DNA from: JBEKTY01 sp049515555
GTDB lineage: Bacteria > Planctomycetota > Planctomycetia > Pirellulales > Thermoguttaceae
DNA length: 49,986 nucleotides
NCBI GenBank assembly: GCA_049515555.1
Contig: JBEKTY010000042.1
Span: 1 to 49,986 of the forward strand
Reading direction: 5' to 3'
The position numbers and the translations under genes are program-made. Within the stretch, counting starts at the first letter, position 1, and each line of letters starts with the position of its first letter. Below, one piece after another: positions 26,399-35,140 of the stretch. The notes beneath the pieces were generated by a model. It searched no databases. It saw only the letters and a program-made list of their open reading frames with translations, and had not been told where the DNA came from.

Positions 26399-28141
26399 AT
26401 GAAACTGCAATTGCCCTGGTTCGACCTGTCGATCGTGCTGGCATATCTGGTGGGCATTGTGGCGTTGGGGTGTTTCGCCGGCCGGGTGCGTCGCCGCGGC
26501 GGGGAGGGCAGCCACTACTTTCTGGCGGGCAACACGCTGGGCTGGCCCGTTATCGGTCTGGCGATGTTCGCGGCCAACATCTCCACCGTTCACCTGGTGA
26601 GCTTTGCCGAGACGGCCTACAAGTACGGCATGGTCTTCGGCAACTTCGAGTGGATGGCGGGGTTCACGCTCGTCCTGCTGTCGCTGCTGTTCGCCCCGCT
26701 GTACCTTCGCTCGCGGGTGCCCACGCTGCCCGACTTTCTGGAACGGCGGTTCAACCGCCACTGCCGCGACTGGCTGACGGTGGTCTCGATTTTTTCGGCC
26801 GTCGTGATCCACATCGGCGTGGCGCTGTATACGGCGGCCCTGGTGCTCCGCGGCGTGCTGGGCATCGATCCGGCAACGACCATCTTCGGCCTTAGCGCCA
26901 TGATGTTCTTCATCATCGTGCTCGGCGTGCTGACGGGGGTGTATACGATGATCGGCGGCCTGCTGGCCGTCGTGTGGACGGAGAGCATCCAGACGGTGTT
27001 GCTGCTCCTGGGGGCCGTGTGCATTACCGCCGTGGGCTACCATTACGTCGGCGGCTGGTCGGAAATGGCCCATACGCTGGCCACTTCCGCGCATCCGCTG
27101 GCCCAAGCCGCCGATCCCAAGCTGTGCTGCAACTGGTCTACGGGGAACTTTCTGTCGATGCTGCGCGGGGCCGGCGACCCGAGCAAGCAGCCTTGGTACG
27201 GCATCTTGCTGGGGTATCCCGTGATCGGCATCTGGTACTGGTGCTGCGACCAGACGATTGTGCAGCGCGTGCTGGCCGCCAAGGACGAGAAGAATGCCCG
27301 GCTGGGCCCGCTGTTCTGCGCATTCCTCAAGATCCTGCCGGTGTTCCTCTTCGTGTTGCCCGGCGTGATGTGCGTGGCGATGGTGCAGCAGGGCAGCCCG
27401 GTCTTCCACGGCGAGTCGCCGAAGATGGCAGCCGACACCTACACTTTCATGGTCACGCACATGTTGCCGTGGGGACTGAAGGGCCTGGTGACCGCGGCCA
27501 TGCTGGCCGCCGCCATGCAAACCTGCTCGGCCGCGCTGAACTCCACCGCCACGCTCCTGGCCTACGACATCGTGAAGCGCTACTGGCCGGCGACCTCCGA
27601 TCATCGGCTGGTCGTCGTCGGCAAGATCACCACCGTGGCCGGCACGATCCTGGCCATCGTTTCGTCGCCCATCTTCGGGCAGAAAGACACCGTCTTCCAG
27701 GGGCTGACCGACCTGATCTGCTACGTCTCGCCGCCGATCACCGCCGTGTTCCTGCTGGGCGTATTCTGGAAACGCAGCTCCGGCTGGGCGGCCTTTCTGG
27801 CGCTGGTGCTGGGCAACGTCATCGGCATCGCCATTTTCTTCCTCGACCTGTTCCGGCAGAGCACCTGGCGGCTCGTGCTGGACTGGCACCTGGCGCAAAC
27901 CGGAATGGAACTCACCTCCATGCTCGCCTCCTTCTATCTCTGCGTGCTGAGCGGGTTGATCATAGTGATTGCTTCGTATGTCTTCCCCGAGCCATTGAAG
28001 GCCGAGGCCCGGCCGCTGGTGTGGGAAGACTGGCGCGAGCCGCTGCGCGGGCCGGCCCACGGCCGGGGGTTGAGCAATTACCGCGTCCTGTCGCTTATTG
28101 TCTGCGTTACTTTCGTAGTGCTCTATGTCCTGTTCCGCTAA
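26399..28141 (+). CDS. Sodium/solute symporter (SSS family)
   Basis: A 580-residue transporter with about 13-14 hydrophobic helices. Family features include YFLAGNTLGWPVIGLAMFAA near residue 50, the segment GGLLAVVWTESIQ near 190, and AAMQTCSAALNS near 380. The ATG at 26399 has AAGGAAG eight bases upstream; an in-frame TTG nine codons earlier is less likely. It precedes an L-rhamnose mutarotase gene by 16 bases, so the cargo may be rhamnose or a related sugar, imported with Na+. It is divergent from the FecR-like gene, with about 150 bases between them. Confidence 0.85.
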   Translation: MKLQLPWFDLSIVLAYLVGIVALGCFAGRVRRRGGEGSHYFLAGNTLGWPVIGLAMFAANISTVHLVSFAETAYKYGMVFGNFEWMAGFTLVLLSLLFAPLYLRSRVPTLPDFLERRFNRHCRDWLTVVSIFSAVVIHIGVALYTAALVLRGVLGIDPATTIFGLSAMMFFIIVLGVLTGVYTMIGGLLAVVWTESIQTVLLLLGAVCITAVGYHYVGGWSEMAHTLATSAHPLAQAADPKLCCNWSTGNFLSMLRGAGDPSKQPWYGILLGYPVIGIWYWCCDQTIVQRVLAAKDEKNARLGPLFCAFLKILPVFLFVLPGVMCVAMVQQGSPVFHGESPKMAADTYTFMVTHMLPWGLKGLVTAAMLAAAMQTCSAALNSTATLLAYDIVKRYWPATSDHRLVVVGKITTVAGTILAIVSSPIFGQKDTVFQGLTDLICYVSPPITAVFLLGVFWKRSSGWAAFLALVLGNVIGIAIFFLDLFRQSTWRLVLDWHLAQTGMELTSMLASFYLCVLSGLIIVIASYVFPEPLKAEARPLVWEDWREPLRGPAHGRGLSNYRVLSLIVCVTFVVLYVLFR

Positions 28142-28157
28142 CTCAAGGGAGACGATC

Positions 28158-28598
28158 ATGCCCCGGCTGCTGTTGGCATTGGCCGTACCGGTGATTCTTA
28201 CCCTCGGCAATCTTGTGGCGCGGGCGGCCGAGCCCGCCGACGCGAGCCTTCGGGCCAAGCCCGCGCGCTACGGCTCGGTAATCGGGCTGCGGGCCGAGAA
28301 GTTGGAAGAGTACAAGCGGCTGCATGCCGCCGTCTGGCCCGCGGTGGCCAAAATGATTACGACCGTGAACATCCGCAACTACTCGATCTACCTGCGGAAA
28401 CTGCCCGACGGCAACTACTATTTGTTCAGCTACTTCGAGTACGTGGGCCGGGATTTCGCCGCCGACATGGCCAAGATGGCCGCCGATCCGAACACCAAGA
28501 AATGGTGGGAACTGTGCGATCCTTGCCAAAAGCCGCTGACGGACCGCAAGAAAGGCGAGTGGTGGGCCTCGATGCAAGAGGTGTTTCACCAGGACTGA
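28158..28598 (+). CDS. rhaM-like: L-rhamnose mutarotase family protein with an export signal
   Basis: A 146-residue product. Residues about 35-145 match L-rhamnose mutarotase, which interconverts the alpha and beta anomers. Tyr52 and His56 in EYKRLHAAVWP correspond to the catalytic pair, and NYSIYL and NTKKWWELC are also present. Unlike the usual cytoplasmic enzyme of about 104 residues, it begins with a signal peptide (LLLALAVPVILTLGNLVARA). AAGGGAG precedes the ATG. It follows the symporter by 16 bases, suggesting that sugar anomers are balanced outside the membrane before uptake. Rhamnose specificity is inferred. Confidence 0.8.
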   Translation: MPRLLLALAVPVILTLGNLVARAAEPADASLRAKPARYGSVIGLRAEKLEEYKRLHAAVWPAVAKMITTVNIRNYSIYLRKLPDGNYYLFSYFEYVGRDFAADMAKMAADPNTKKWWELCDPCQKPLTDRKKGEWWASMQEVFHQD

Positions 28599-29117
28599 GC
28601 TGGCGGCGGGATCAATTATCGCGAAGACGTGCCATGCTGCACGATCCCAGCCATTACGAGCCGCCGCTAGCGGGCCCTGTTGCGGGAGGAAATCGCCGCG
28701 ACGCTCGCCAGTTCAGACGAAATCGGGGACGAAATCCGTTATCTCTTGCCGTGCTTATAGTCTTTCTCGTGCCGTTTGCGGCGCGCGGCAGGCTTCCGGT
28801 CGGTGGCCGATAGCCATGCGTTTGTCGCGCTATGGACCTGTTTGATCGTCAAACGATCAGGCTGCTCGCCCTCAGACAAAGACACCCACGGCTACCGTCG
28901 CAGCGCCGCTACGCGACGGAAACCAAATCCAACCAATGACGGGTGGCCGACTATCTGGCTGTCGTGATACTCTTGTTCCCCGTGTTTGAACGGCCGCCCG
29001 GCTGATGTACAATAGCGGTGTCAGTCGCGGGAACCGGGGGTGGATTGCCCTGACTGAAATCATCGACACAGGGAAAGTCCCACCATCAACCACGGCGTCA
29101 ATAGACAGGAAAACGCC
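28599..29117. other. 519-base intergenic region with possible gene remnant
   Basis: No intact gene is visible. The first part (28634-28760) holds a short broken coding-like stretch, listed separately. The remainder has no motif I can name and no family B or C repeat. AGGAAAA before the next ATG is a ribosome site for the gene at 29118. Confidence 0.5.
28634..28760 (+). pseudogene. Possible frameshifted remnant of a small gene
   Basis: One frame reads MLHDPSHYEPPLA from 28634. A different frame continues from 28671 as RALLREEIAATLASSDEIGD and ends at the stop at 28758. Together they look like the start and end of one short protein joined by a deletion. The second part resembles the C-terminus of planctomycete ECF-type sigma factors, but that is an impression from sequence only. 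Confidence 0.25.
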
Positions 29118-29906
29118 ATGAAGCTCGCCCGCTTTGTCGTGCCCGAAGGCCAGGCGGCCTTGGGCGTTGTTCGCAACGACGCGGTCTGGCTGGTCGAGGG
29201 GGATATTTTCGGGAAATGGCGTGAGACGGCAGACCGCTTTCCGCTGGCCAGCGTCAGGCTCCTGCCGCCGGTGGCGCCGCCCAACATCCTCTGTTTCGGC
29301 CGGAACTATCGGGCCCATGCCACGGAGGGCGGCGGCAGTGTGCCGGCGGCCCCGCTGCTGTTTCTTAAGGCCGTCTCCTGCCTGACCGGGCCGGGCGACC
29401 CGATCGTTATTCCCCGCGTCGCCCCGGATTGCGTGGATTACGAGGCGGAGCTGGCGGTGGTCATCGGCCGGCCGGCCCGCAACGTCAGCCCGTCCGAGGC
29501 CCTAAGCTACGTCCTGGGATACACGTGTGCCAATGACGTCAGCGCGCGGGACTGCCAGAACGCCGACGGCCAGTGGTCGCGGGCCAAGTCGCTGGACAGC
29601 TTCGGACCGCTGGGCCCGTGGATCGAGACGGAGCTGGACCCGCGTGACCGGCAGATTACCGGCCGCCTGAACGGCGCCGTCATGCAGCAGGCCCGCACGG
29701 CGGAGATGATCTTCAGCGTCGCCGAGTTGGTCAGCTACTTATCCCGCGGCATGACCCTCTTGCCGGGGACGGTTCTGCTGACGGGCACGCCGGCCGGCTG
29801 CGGCTTTGCCCGGCAGCCACCGGTGTGGCTGAAGCCGGGCGACGTGTACGAAGTCGAGATCGAGGGCATTGGCGTGTTGCGAAACCCCGTGGTGAGCGAA
29901 GATTGA
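29118..29906 (+). CDS. Fumarylacetoacetate hydrolase (FAH) family enzyme
   Basis: A 262-residue enzyme of the FAH fold. It carries the motif NYRAHATE and the metal ligands Glu109 and Glu111 (DYEAELAVVIG) and Asp140 (CANDVSARD). Later segments TLLPGTVLLTGTPAGCG and LKPGDVYEVEIEGIGVLRNP are the family's usual C-terminal half. These enzymes cleave or hydrolyse diketo or acylpyruvate acids, or hydrate/isomerise dienoates. Close to the symporter and mutarotase genes, a 2,4-diketo-3-deoxy-L-rhamnonate hydrolase role in a non-phosphorylating rhamnose pathway is possible, but it is inferred. The gene ends five bases before a family B repeat. Confidence 0.85.
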   Translation: MKLARFVVPEGQAALGVVRNDAVWLVEGDIFGKWRETADRFPLASVRLLPPVAPPNILCFGRNYRAHATEGGGSVPAAPLLFLKAVSCLTGPGDPIVIPRVAPDCVDYEAELAVVIGRPARNVSPSEALSYVLGYTCANDVSARDCQNADGQWSRAKSLDSFGPLGPWIETELDPRDRQITGRLNGAVMQQARTAEMIFSVAELVSYLSRGMTLLPGTVLLTGTPAGCGFARQPPVWLKPGDVYEVEIEGIGVLRNPVVSED

Positions 29907-29910
29907 GTTG

Positions 29911-29992
29911 TAGGGTGGGTCGAGCGGAGCGAGCCCCACCGGCAGTTCTTCACGGCTTTTGGTGGGGCTCGCTATCGCTCGACCCACCCTAC
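29911..29992. repeat. Repeat family B, paired copy after the FAH gene
   Basis: Left arm TAGGGTGGGTCGAGCGGAGC (to 29940) and right arm GGTGGGGCTCGCTATCGCTC (29961-29992) enclose a 20-base loop containing TTCACGG. It occupies almost the whole gap before the next GTG start. Confidence 0.95.
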
Positions 29993-30005
29993 AAAGAGGT
30001 CCTCT

Positions 30006-31265
30006 GTGCAACGAATCCTTTTGCCTCTTGGCTTTCTGTTGGCGGCGACGTGGCTGGTCTGGGCGGCACGGGCGGTCCCGGCGGCCGACGAGACGGCCAC
30101 GACAAATACCCTCGGCTGGCGTGGCGACGGCTCGGGCCGCTATCCCCAGGCCGATCCGCCCAGCCAATGGGACTCGGACAGCGGCCGGAACATCCTCTGG
30201 CGAGCCAAGGTCGGCAAGGGCCAGTCGACGCCCCTGGCGGTGGGCCGGTGCGTGCTGGTGGCTTCGGAACCCGACCGCCTGACGGCACTCGACGCCGCCG
30301 ACGGCAAGGTGCTGTGGACCCGCGCTAGCGGCTACCAAAGCCTGCCGCCGGGGATCAAGACGCCGGAGAAGAATCCGCCTACCTCGCCCAACTGCGGCTA
30401 CAGCACGCCCACGCCCACGAGCGACGGCCAGGCGGTGTACGCCGCTTTCGGCACGGGGGTCGTCGCCTGTTACGACTTGGCGGGCGCTCGCCGCTGGCTC
30501 CGCTATCTCGACATGCGTCAGACGACCGAGTACGGCCGCAGCGCCTCGCCGCTGCTGGTTGGCGGAAAGCTGATCGTAAGCCTGGGCGGCCTGGTGGCGC
30601 TGGAGGCCCAGAGCGGGCGGACGCTGTGGCAGACGCCTGAAGCCAAGATGACGTACGGCACGCCCGCCACCGCGACCATCGGCGAGAGCGAAGTGCTGTT
30701 TACGCCGGGCGGCGACTGCGTGCGGCTGGCCGACGGCAAGATCCTGGCCCGCCGTCTGGCCGCGAGCACCTACACCAGCCCGCTGGTCGACTCGGGCGTG
30801 GTCTATTACCTGGACTCGTCCTCCGTGGCCATCAAGCTGCCCGCGCAGGCCACTGAAGGCTTCAAGCCGGAGAAGCTGTGGGATTCGGACGACTTGGAAG
30901 GCGAGTTCTACACGTCGCCGCTGCTCTCGGGCGGGATCCTGTACACTTCCAGCAACGCGGGCGTGCTCTATGCGCTGGAGGCCAAGACGGGGAAGATCAT
31001 CTGGCAGAAGGAGTTGGAGATCCGCAACGCCTCGGGCAAACCGGGCAGCCCGCCGGGCAACCTGTACCCCAGCCCGACCCTGGCCGGAAACCGGCTCCTG
31101 GTGGGCAACGACGTGGGCCAGATGCTGGTCCTCGTCCCGGGCGCCGAGTACCGCGAAACCGCCCGCAACTTCCTGGAGCAGGGCTCGGGGGCCTCGCCCG
31201 TCCCCGACGGAAAACGCCTCTTCCTCCGCGGCGGCGATAAGCTGTATGCCATCGGCAGAAAGTAG
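30006..31265 (+). CDS. Exported PQQ-binding-like beta-propeller protein
   Basis: A 419-residue paralogue of the propeller at 15678. It starts with GTG after AGAGG and has a signal peptide (MQRILLPLGFLLAATWLVWA). The blade sequences include LTALDAADGKVLWTR, LVALEAQSGRTLWQT, LYALEAKTGKIIWQKEL and LYASPT-like repeats. The two propellers share about the same length and opening. No catalytic or cytochrome feature allows dehydrogenase activity to be assigned. Paired repeats of family B sit immediately before the start and after the stop. Confidence 0.85.
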   Translation: MQRILLPLGFLLAATWLVWAARAVPAADETATTNTLGWRGDGSGRYPQADPPSQWDSDSGRNILWRAKVGKGQSTPLAVGRCVLVASEPDRLTALDAADGKVLWTRASGYQSLPPGIKTPEKNPPTSPNCGYSTPTPTSDGQAVYAAFGTGVVACYDLAGARRWLRYLDMRQTTEYGRSASPLLVGGKLIVSLGGLVALEAQSGRTLWQTPEAKMTYGTPATATIGESEVLFTPGGDCVRLADGKILARRLAASTYTSPLVDSGVVYYLDSSSVAIKLPAQATEGFKPEKLWDSDDLEGEFYTSPLLSGGILYTSSNAGVLYALEAKTGKIIWQKELEIRNASGKPGSPPGNLYPSPTLAGNRLLVGNDVGQMLVLVPGAEYRETARNFLEQGSGASPVPDGKRLFLRGGDKLYAIGRK

Positions 31266-31344
31266 GGTGGGACAAGCGGTAGCGAGCCCCACCATTGGTC
31301 TTTCACAGATTCTGGTGGGGCTCGCTGCGCTCGACCCACCCTAC
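31263..31344. repeat. Repeat family B, paired copy after the propeller gene
   Basis: TAGGGTGGGACAAGCGGTAG at the left and GGTGGGGCTCGCTGCGCTCG at the right enclose a loop with TTTCACAGATTC. The stop codon of the propeller gene (31263-31265) coincides with the first bases of the repeat. Confidence 0.95.
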
Positions 31345-31385
31345 GATGCTATCGGCAGCAACAAGTAAACCCAAATGAGGCCGGC

Positions 31386-32786
31386 ATGCCCGTATTGAAC
31401 AGAACCCAGATCGAGCAGATCCATGAGGAAAGCCTGCGGGTCTTATGGGAGACCGGGGTGCAGGTGGATGACGACGGCCTGGTCCGCTTGCTGCAAGAGC
31501 ATGGTTGCCAGGTGCGCGGGGCGCCGCGGGTGGTCCGCATGCCGCGGGAGGTTGTGGCCCGCGCGGTCGGACTCTGCCCCCGGCAGGTAAAGCTGCTCAG
31601 CGGCGGCGGTGAAGAGACGATTCTGGCCGCGGGGGGCCCGAGCGTCTTCTGGACCGGCAACGCCATCAACCTGGCGATCGACAAGGAGATCGTGCCCATC
31701 GACCGCGCGCGGTTCGCGGACCTGGTGCACGTGATCGACGGGCTGGAGCACGTGCAGGCGGTGGTGGGCACGTGTCTGGGCGACGTGCCCCCGCCGGTCC
31801 GCGGCCTGGCCGGATTGCGGCTGCTGGCCGAGAACTGCCACAAGCACTTCCGCCCTTGCGTGTACGACCCGCGCGAGATCCGCGGCATGATCGAGATGGC
31901 CCAGGTGCTCGTCGGCGGCCGGCTGGCCGAGTCGCCGATCTTCAGCCTGGGCTACACGGCCGTCAGCCCGCTGCGCTGGTCGGAATTGGCCGCAGCCGTG
32001 TTCCGCGAGAGTTCGGGCCACGGCCTGCCCCTGATGATCAACGCTGAGCCGGGCGGCGGAGTGACCGCCCCGGCCACCCTCGCCGGCGAGCTGGTGCTGG
32101 GCAATGCCGAAGCCCTCAGCGGCGTGGTCATCTGCCAGGCCCTCGAGCCCGGCCGGCCGCTAGTGTTCAACATGGGCTTCGCCCACGTAATGGACATGCA
32201 GACCATGGTGATGCGGACCGGCGGCGTGGAGAACGGCCTGCTGCAGGCGGCCGGCGCGGAGATCGCCGCCTTCCACGGCCTGCCCAGCGCCGCCTGGATG
32301 AGCACCGAAAGCACCCTGGTCGATGCGGGCGCGGCCGCCGAGAACACGCTGACCGGCCTGCTCCACGCCCTCAGCCACGTCAACATAATCTGGGGCATCG
32401 GCAACCTGGAATCCACCAAGTGCATGTCGCTGGAGATGGCCGTCATCGGCAACGACATCGCCGGCGCAGTCCGCCGGGCGCAACGCGGGATCGAGGTCAG
32501 CCCCCAGACGCTGGCCACCGGCGTGATCCAGGAGCTGGCCCAGAAGGCCGACTACCTGGCCCATCCGCACACGGTGGCGCATTTCCGCAGCGAGTACTAC
32601 TATCCCCGCGTTTTCCAGCGTCAGACGCGGGGAAAATGGATCTCGCTGGGCAGCCCCACCATCCTCGACCAGGCCCGCACGCAGATCGACAAGCTTCGCC
32701 GGCTGCCGACGCGAAGCATGCTCTCGGCCGACCAGCGCCGGGAGCTGCTGGCGATCGAGAAAAAGTGGACACAAGCGCTGACGTAG
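31386..32786 (+). CDS. Trimethylamine methyltransferase (MttB) family protein, non-pyrrolysine type
   Basis: A 466-residue protein of the MttB superfamily. Landmarks are HEESLRVLWETGVQVDD at the N-terminus, EAEALSG-like NAEALSGVVICQ, and a C-terminal LGSPTILDQA. The frame contains no in-frame amber codon, so it belongs to the non-pyrrolysine branch, some of which demethylate glycine betaine or other quaternary amines. Such enzymes need a partner corrinoid protein; none is encoded in the window. The UroD-like gene at 48914 is a possible but distant methyl-transfer relative. It is convergent with the sulfotransferase gene, three bases away. Confidence 0.85.
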   Translation: MPVLNRTQIEQIHEESLRVLWETGVQVDDDGLVRLLQEHGCQVRGAPRVVRMPREVVARAVGLCPRQVKLLSGGGEETILAAGGPSVFWTGNAINLAIDKEIVPIDRARFADLVHVIDGLEHVQAVVGTCLGDVPPPVRGLAGLRLLAENCHKHFRPCVYDPREIRGMIEMAQVLVGGRLAESPIFSLGYTAVSPLRWSELAAAVFRESSGHGLPLMINAEPGGGVTAPATLAGELVLGNAEALSGVVICQALEPGRPLVFNMGFAHVMDMQTMVMRTGGVENGLLQAAGAEIAAFHGLPSAAWMSTESTLVDAGAAAENTLTGLLHALSHVNIIWGIGNLESTKCMSLEMAVIGNDIAGAVRRAQRGIEVSPQTLATGVIQELAQKADYLAHPHTVAHFRSEYYYPRVFQRQTRGKWISLGSPTILDQARTQIDKLRRLPTRSMLSADQRRELLAIEKKWTQALT

Positions 32787-32789
32787 GCA

Positions 32790-33728
32790 TCACAGCCCGA
32801 TGGCTGACAGATCGACGTGCGGATAGAACGACCGCAGATAGCGGACGTGGGCTTTGTTCTGCTCGGACAAGGCGCTCTGGCCGCGGCCGGTGCGGCCCAC
32901 GTTGAGGCGGGTCGGTCCGGCGGCGGCCTGCCGTATGGCCGCCTCGATCTGCGACGGGGTCCGCGGTTGGCCCAAGTAGTCCAGAATCCGCCGCAGCGTG
33001 GCCGGCGGGTCGGCCAACAGCGATTCGTAATCGACCCACAGGAAATCCACCTCGCCCCGCTGCCGTGCCGTCAGCCAACTAACGTAGAAGTTCAAGTACC
33101 AGGGCGTGGCGAAGTGCACGACCATGTCCGTCAGCCGCTCCGCCGGCAGGTCCCCCAGCGCCTCGTCGAAGAACAACAGCGGCGTGGCGGTCTCCTTGGT
33201 CCGCAAGTGATCGCGCAGACTGACCAGCGAGTCCAGCAGGTTGCGGCCTTGCAGTACCACGCGGACCCGGAACTTGTTGATGAACTCGCGGGTGGGCTCC
33301 GAAAACCGGCAGTGCTGCTGGATGCTGAACAGGTTGCGATCGGGATACATCAACAGCGGCCGCAGATCGACCTCCTGCTCACGGCGGTGGTAGCCGTTGA
33401 CCAGATGGTTGGTCTGCCAGCCGAGCAAGTGGCTGAGGAGCGAAGTGAGCCAGGTGGAGCCGGTCTTCACCCCCCCCACCAGCCAGAGGTGTGTACGCTC
33501 GGGGGAGATTCGCTCGGCAATGAAGTCGTTGTCTACGACCCGCTCGATGGGTGGGGGACACGGTACGGCCTGCGCGCCGGGTGGCACTGGCCGCTCACCA
33601 GGTGCCACTGGCGTCTCGCCAGTGCTCGGCGCAAGCACTGGCGAGAGGCCAGTGCCACCCAAATCACGAGATCCGACCAGACTGAACCACTTCACCAAGG
33701 CAACCCACCGGGGACAAGGGGGGAGCAT
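32790..33728 (-). CDS. Sulfotransferase-family protein with repeat-derived N-terminus
   Basis: The frame gives 312 residues from the ATG at 33728 (320 from 33752). The PAPS-binding loop LVGGVKTGSTWL (about residue 83) and the later FRVRVVLQGRNLLDSLVSLRDH segment mark a sulfotransferase fold. Both ATGs and a GTG at 33695 lack a good ribosome site. About residues 25-50 (TGLSPVLAPSTGETPVAPGE) are encoded by repeat family F and are not part of the enzyme, so the true start cannot be fixed. It may sulfate glycans made by the cluster that follows. Confidence 0.65.
   Translation of the reverse strand: MLPPCPRWVALVKWFSLVGSRDLGGTGLSPVLAPSTGETPVAPGERPVPPGAQAVPCPPPIERVVDNDFIAERISPERTHLWLVGGVKTGSTWLTSLLSHLLGWQTNHLVNGYHRREQEVDLRPLLMYPDRNLFSIQQHCRFSEPTREFINKFRVRVVLQGRNLLDSLVSLRDHLRTKETATPLLFFDEALGDLPAERLTDMVVHFATPWYLNFYVSWLTARQRGEVDFLWVDYESLLADPPATLRRILDYLGQPRTPSQIEAAIRQAAAGPTRLNVGRTGRGQSALSEQNKAHVRYLRSFYPHVDLSAIGL
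33579..33660. repeat. Repeat family F variant, within the sulfotransferase N-terminus
   Basis: GGGTGGCACTGGCC and GGTGCCACTGGCG face CACTGGCGAGAGGCCAGTGC and CACCC. It resembles family F (GTGCCACTGCTGG core) and is in frame with the sulfotransferase ORF, translating as GTGLSPVLAPSTGETPVAPG. Confidence 0.85.
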
Positions 33729-33814
33729 AGCAAGAATGCCGCCCGGCGGCAACGCGAAATCCGCTATTGGTCCAACGGGGCAAGTCGGCTAAAATCGGTA
33801 GCGGACCCCGAAGA

Positions 33815-33922
33815 ATGACCAAATCCCAATGACCAATGACTAAACGGAGGCGATCGCTGAAACCCCTGGAACGAGCCGCCTCGCCAGTTAATTAGTCATT
33901 GGTGCCTGGTCATTGGTCATTT
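33815..33922. repeat. Repeat family G, copy 1 (upstream of DegT gene)
   Basis: TGACCAATGAC units and ACTAAACGGAGG at the left face ATTAGTCATTGG at the right. The perfect arms ACCAATGACTAA (33832-33843) and TTAGTCATTGGT (33892-33903) are 12 bases. A matching copy lies just after the DegT gene. Confidence 0.9.
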
Positions 33923-33948
33923 TTCACGCGCGTCAAGGAGGGCCGCCG

Positions 33949-35130
33949 ATGATTCAAGTCTTTAAGCCCGCCATGGGCCAAGAGGAAATCGACGCCGTGG
34001 CCGAGGTGCTGCGGTCGGGCTGGATCGGGCTGGGTCCCAAGACGGCCGAGTTCGAGCGGCAGTTCGCCTGCTTCGTCGGTTCGCCCCACGCCGTGGCCGT
34101 CAACTCCTGCACCGCGGCCCTGGACCTGGCCATGAAGCTGCTGGGGGTGAACCACGGCCACGAGGTCATCGTGCCCACGATGACCTTCGTCTCCACGGCC
34201 CACGTGGTGGCCTACAACCTGGCCACGCCGGTGTTTGCCGACGTCGATCCGCGGACGCTGGCCCTGGACCTTGACGACGTCGGCCGCAAGCTGACCGCCC
34301 GCACCCGGGCCATCGTTCCGGTCCATTACTCCGGCCGGCCGGTCGATCTGGAGGCCTTGCGGGAGGTGGCCGGGCAGGTTCCGATCGTCGAGGACTGCGC
34401 CCACGCCGCCGGGGCCCGCTACAAGGGCCGGCACGTCGGCTCGATCGGCCAGATCGGCTGCTTCAGCTTCCACGCGGTCAAGAACCTGGCCATGGGCGAC
34501 GGCGGCGCACTGCTGACCGCCAACACCGATTGGGCCCAGCGCGCCAAACGGCTCCGCTGGCTGGGAATCGACCGGGGCACCTGGGACCGCACCGCCGCCG
34601 ACAAGTCCTACTGGTGGCAGTATTTCGTCGAGGAGATCGGGCTGAAATGCCATCTGAACGACATTGCCGCGGCCATCGGCCTGGTGCAGCTCAGGCGGCT
34701 GGACGAGCTCAACGCGCGGCGGCGGGCCGTCGCGGGCCGCTACACCGAGGCCTTCGCCCGCTACGGCTTCCTCGAAACGCCCCCCGCCGACGACGAAATC
34801 TTCCAGTCCGCCTGGCACATCTACTGCCTGAAGGGCCCCCGCCGCGACGACCTGTGCGCCTATCTCCAGGAACGGGGAATTGCCACCGGCGTGCACTACA
34901 CGCCGATCCACTTGTATTCGTGTTACGGCAACAAGCCGCGCTTGCCCCGGGCGGAAGAAGTCTTCCAGCGCATCGTGTCGCTGCCCATGTATCCGGACCT
35001 GACGGACTCCGACGTTGATCAGGTGATCGACGGCGTGGTCGCCTATTACCGCTCGGCGGGCCTGATCCAATCGCCGCGGGCGCGTGCCGCGGCCGGCCGC
35101 CGGACGGCTCGAAAGCGCCGGGCCGCCTAG
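33949..35130 (+). CDS. DegT/DnrJ/EryC1-family sugar aminotransferase
   Basis: A 393-residue PLP enzyme. Candidate Schiff-base Lys178 lies in SFHAVKNLAMGDGG. Other family motifs are SGWIGLGP, VEDCAHAAGA and GVHYTPIH. AAGGAGG seven bases before the ATG at 33949 supports this start over the upstream ATG at 33913. It would transaminate a keto-sugar nucleotide, and its placement with a PseH-like acetyltransferase suggests amino-sugar synthesis for glycoconjugates. The C-terminus ends in a very basic tail (RRTARKRRAA). Two family G repeats flank the gene. Confidence 0.9.
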   Translation: MIQVFKPAMGQEEIDAVAEVLRSGWIGLGPKTAEFERQFACFVGSPHAVAVNSCTAALDLAMKLLGVNHGHEVIVPTMTFVSTAHVVAYNLATPVFADVDPRTLALDLDDVGRKLTARTRAIVPVHYSGRPVDLEALREVAGQVPIVEDCAHAAGARYKGRHVGSIGQIGCFSFHAVKNLAMGDGGALLTANTDWAQRAKRLRWLGIDRGTWDRTAADKSYWWQYFVEEIGLKCHLNDIAAAIGLVQLRRLDELNARRRAVAGRYTEAFARYGFLETPPADDEIFQSAWHIYCLKGPRRDDLCAYLQERGIATGVHYTPIHLYSCYGNKPRLPRAEEVFQRIVSLPMYPDLTDSDVDQVIDGVVAYYRSAGLIQSPRARAAAGRRTARKRRAA

Positions 35131-35140
35131 CGCCGCGGCA

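Noticed and set aside
25820..28258. 812-codon open frame on the minus strand
   Set aside because: It is antisense to the symporter gene and shows no domain; its His/Gln/Arg-rich content is a GC artefact.
31386..32786. Pyrrolysine-type MttB
   Set aside because: There is no in-frame amber codon within the gene, so the pyrrolysine form is not supported.
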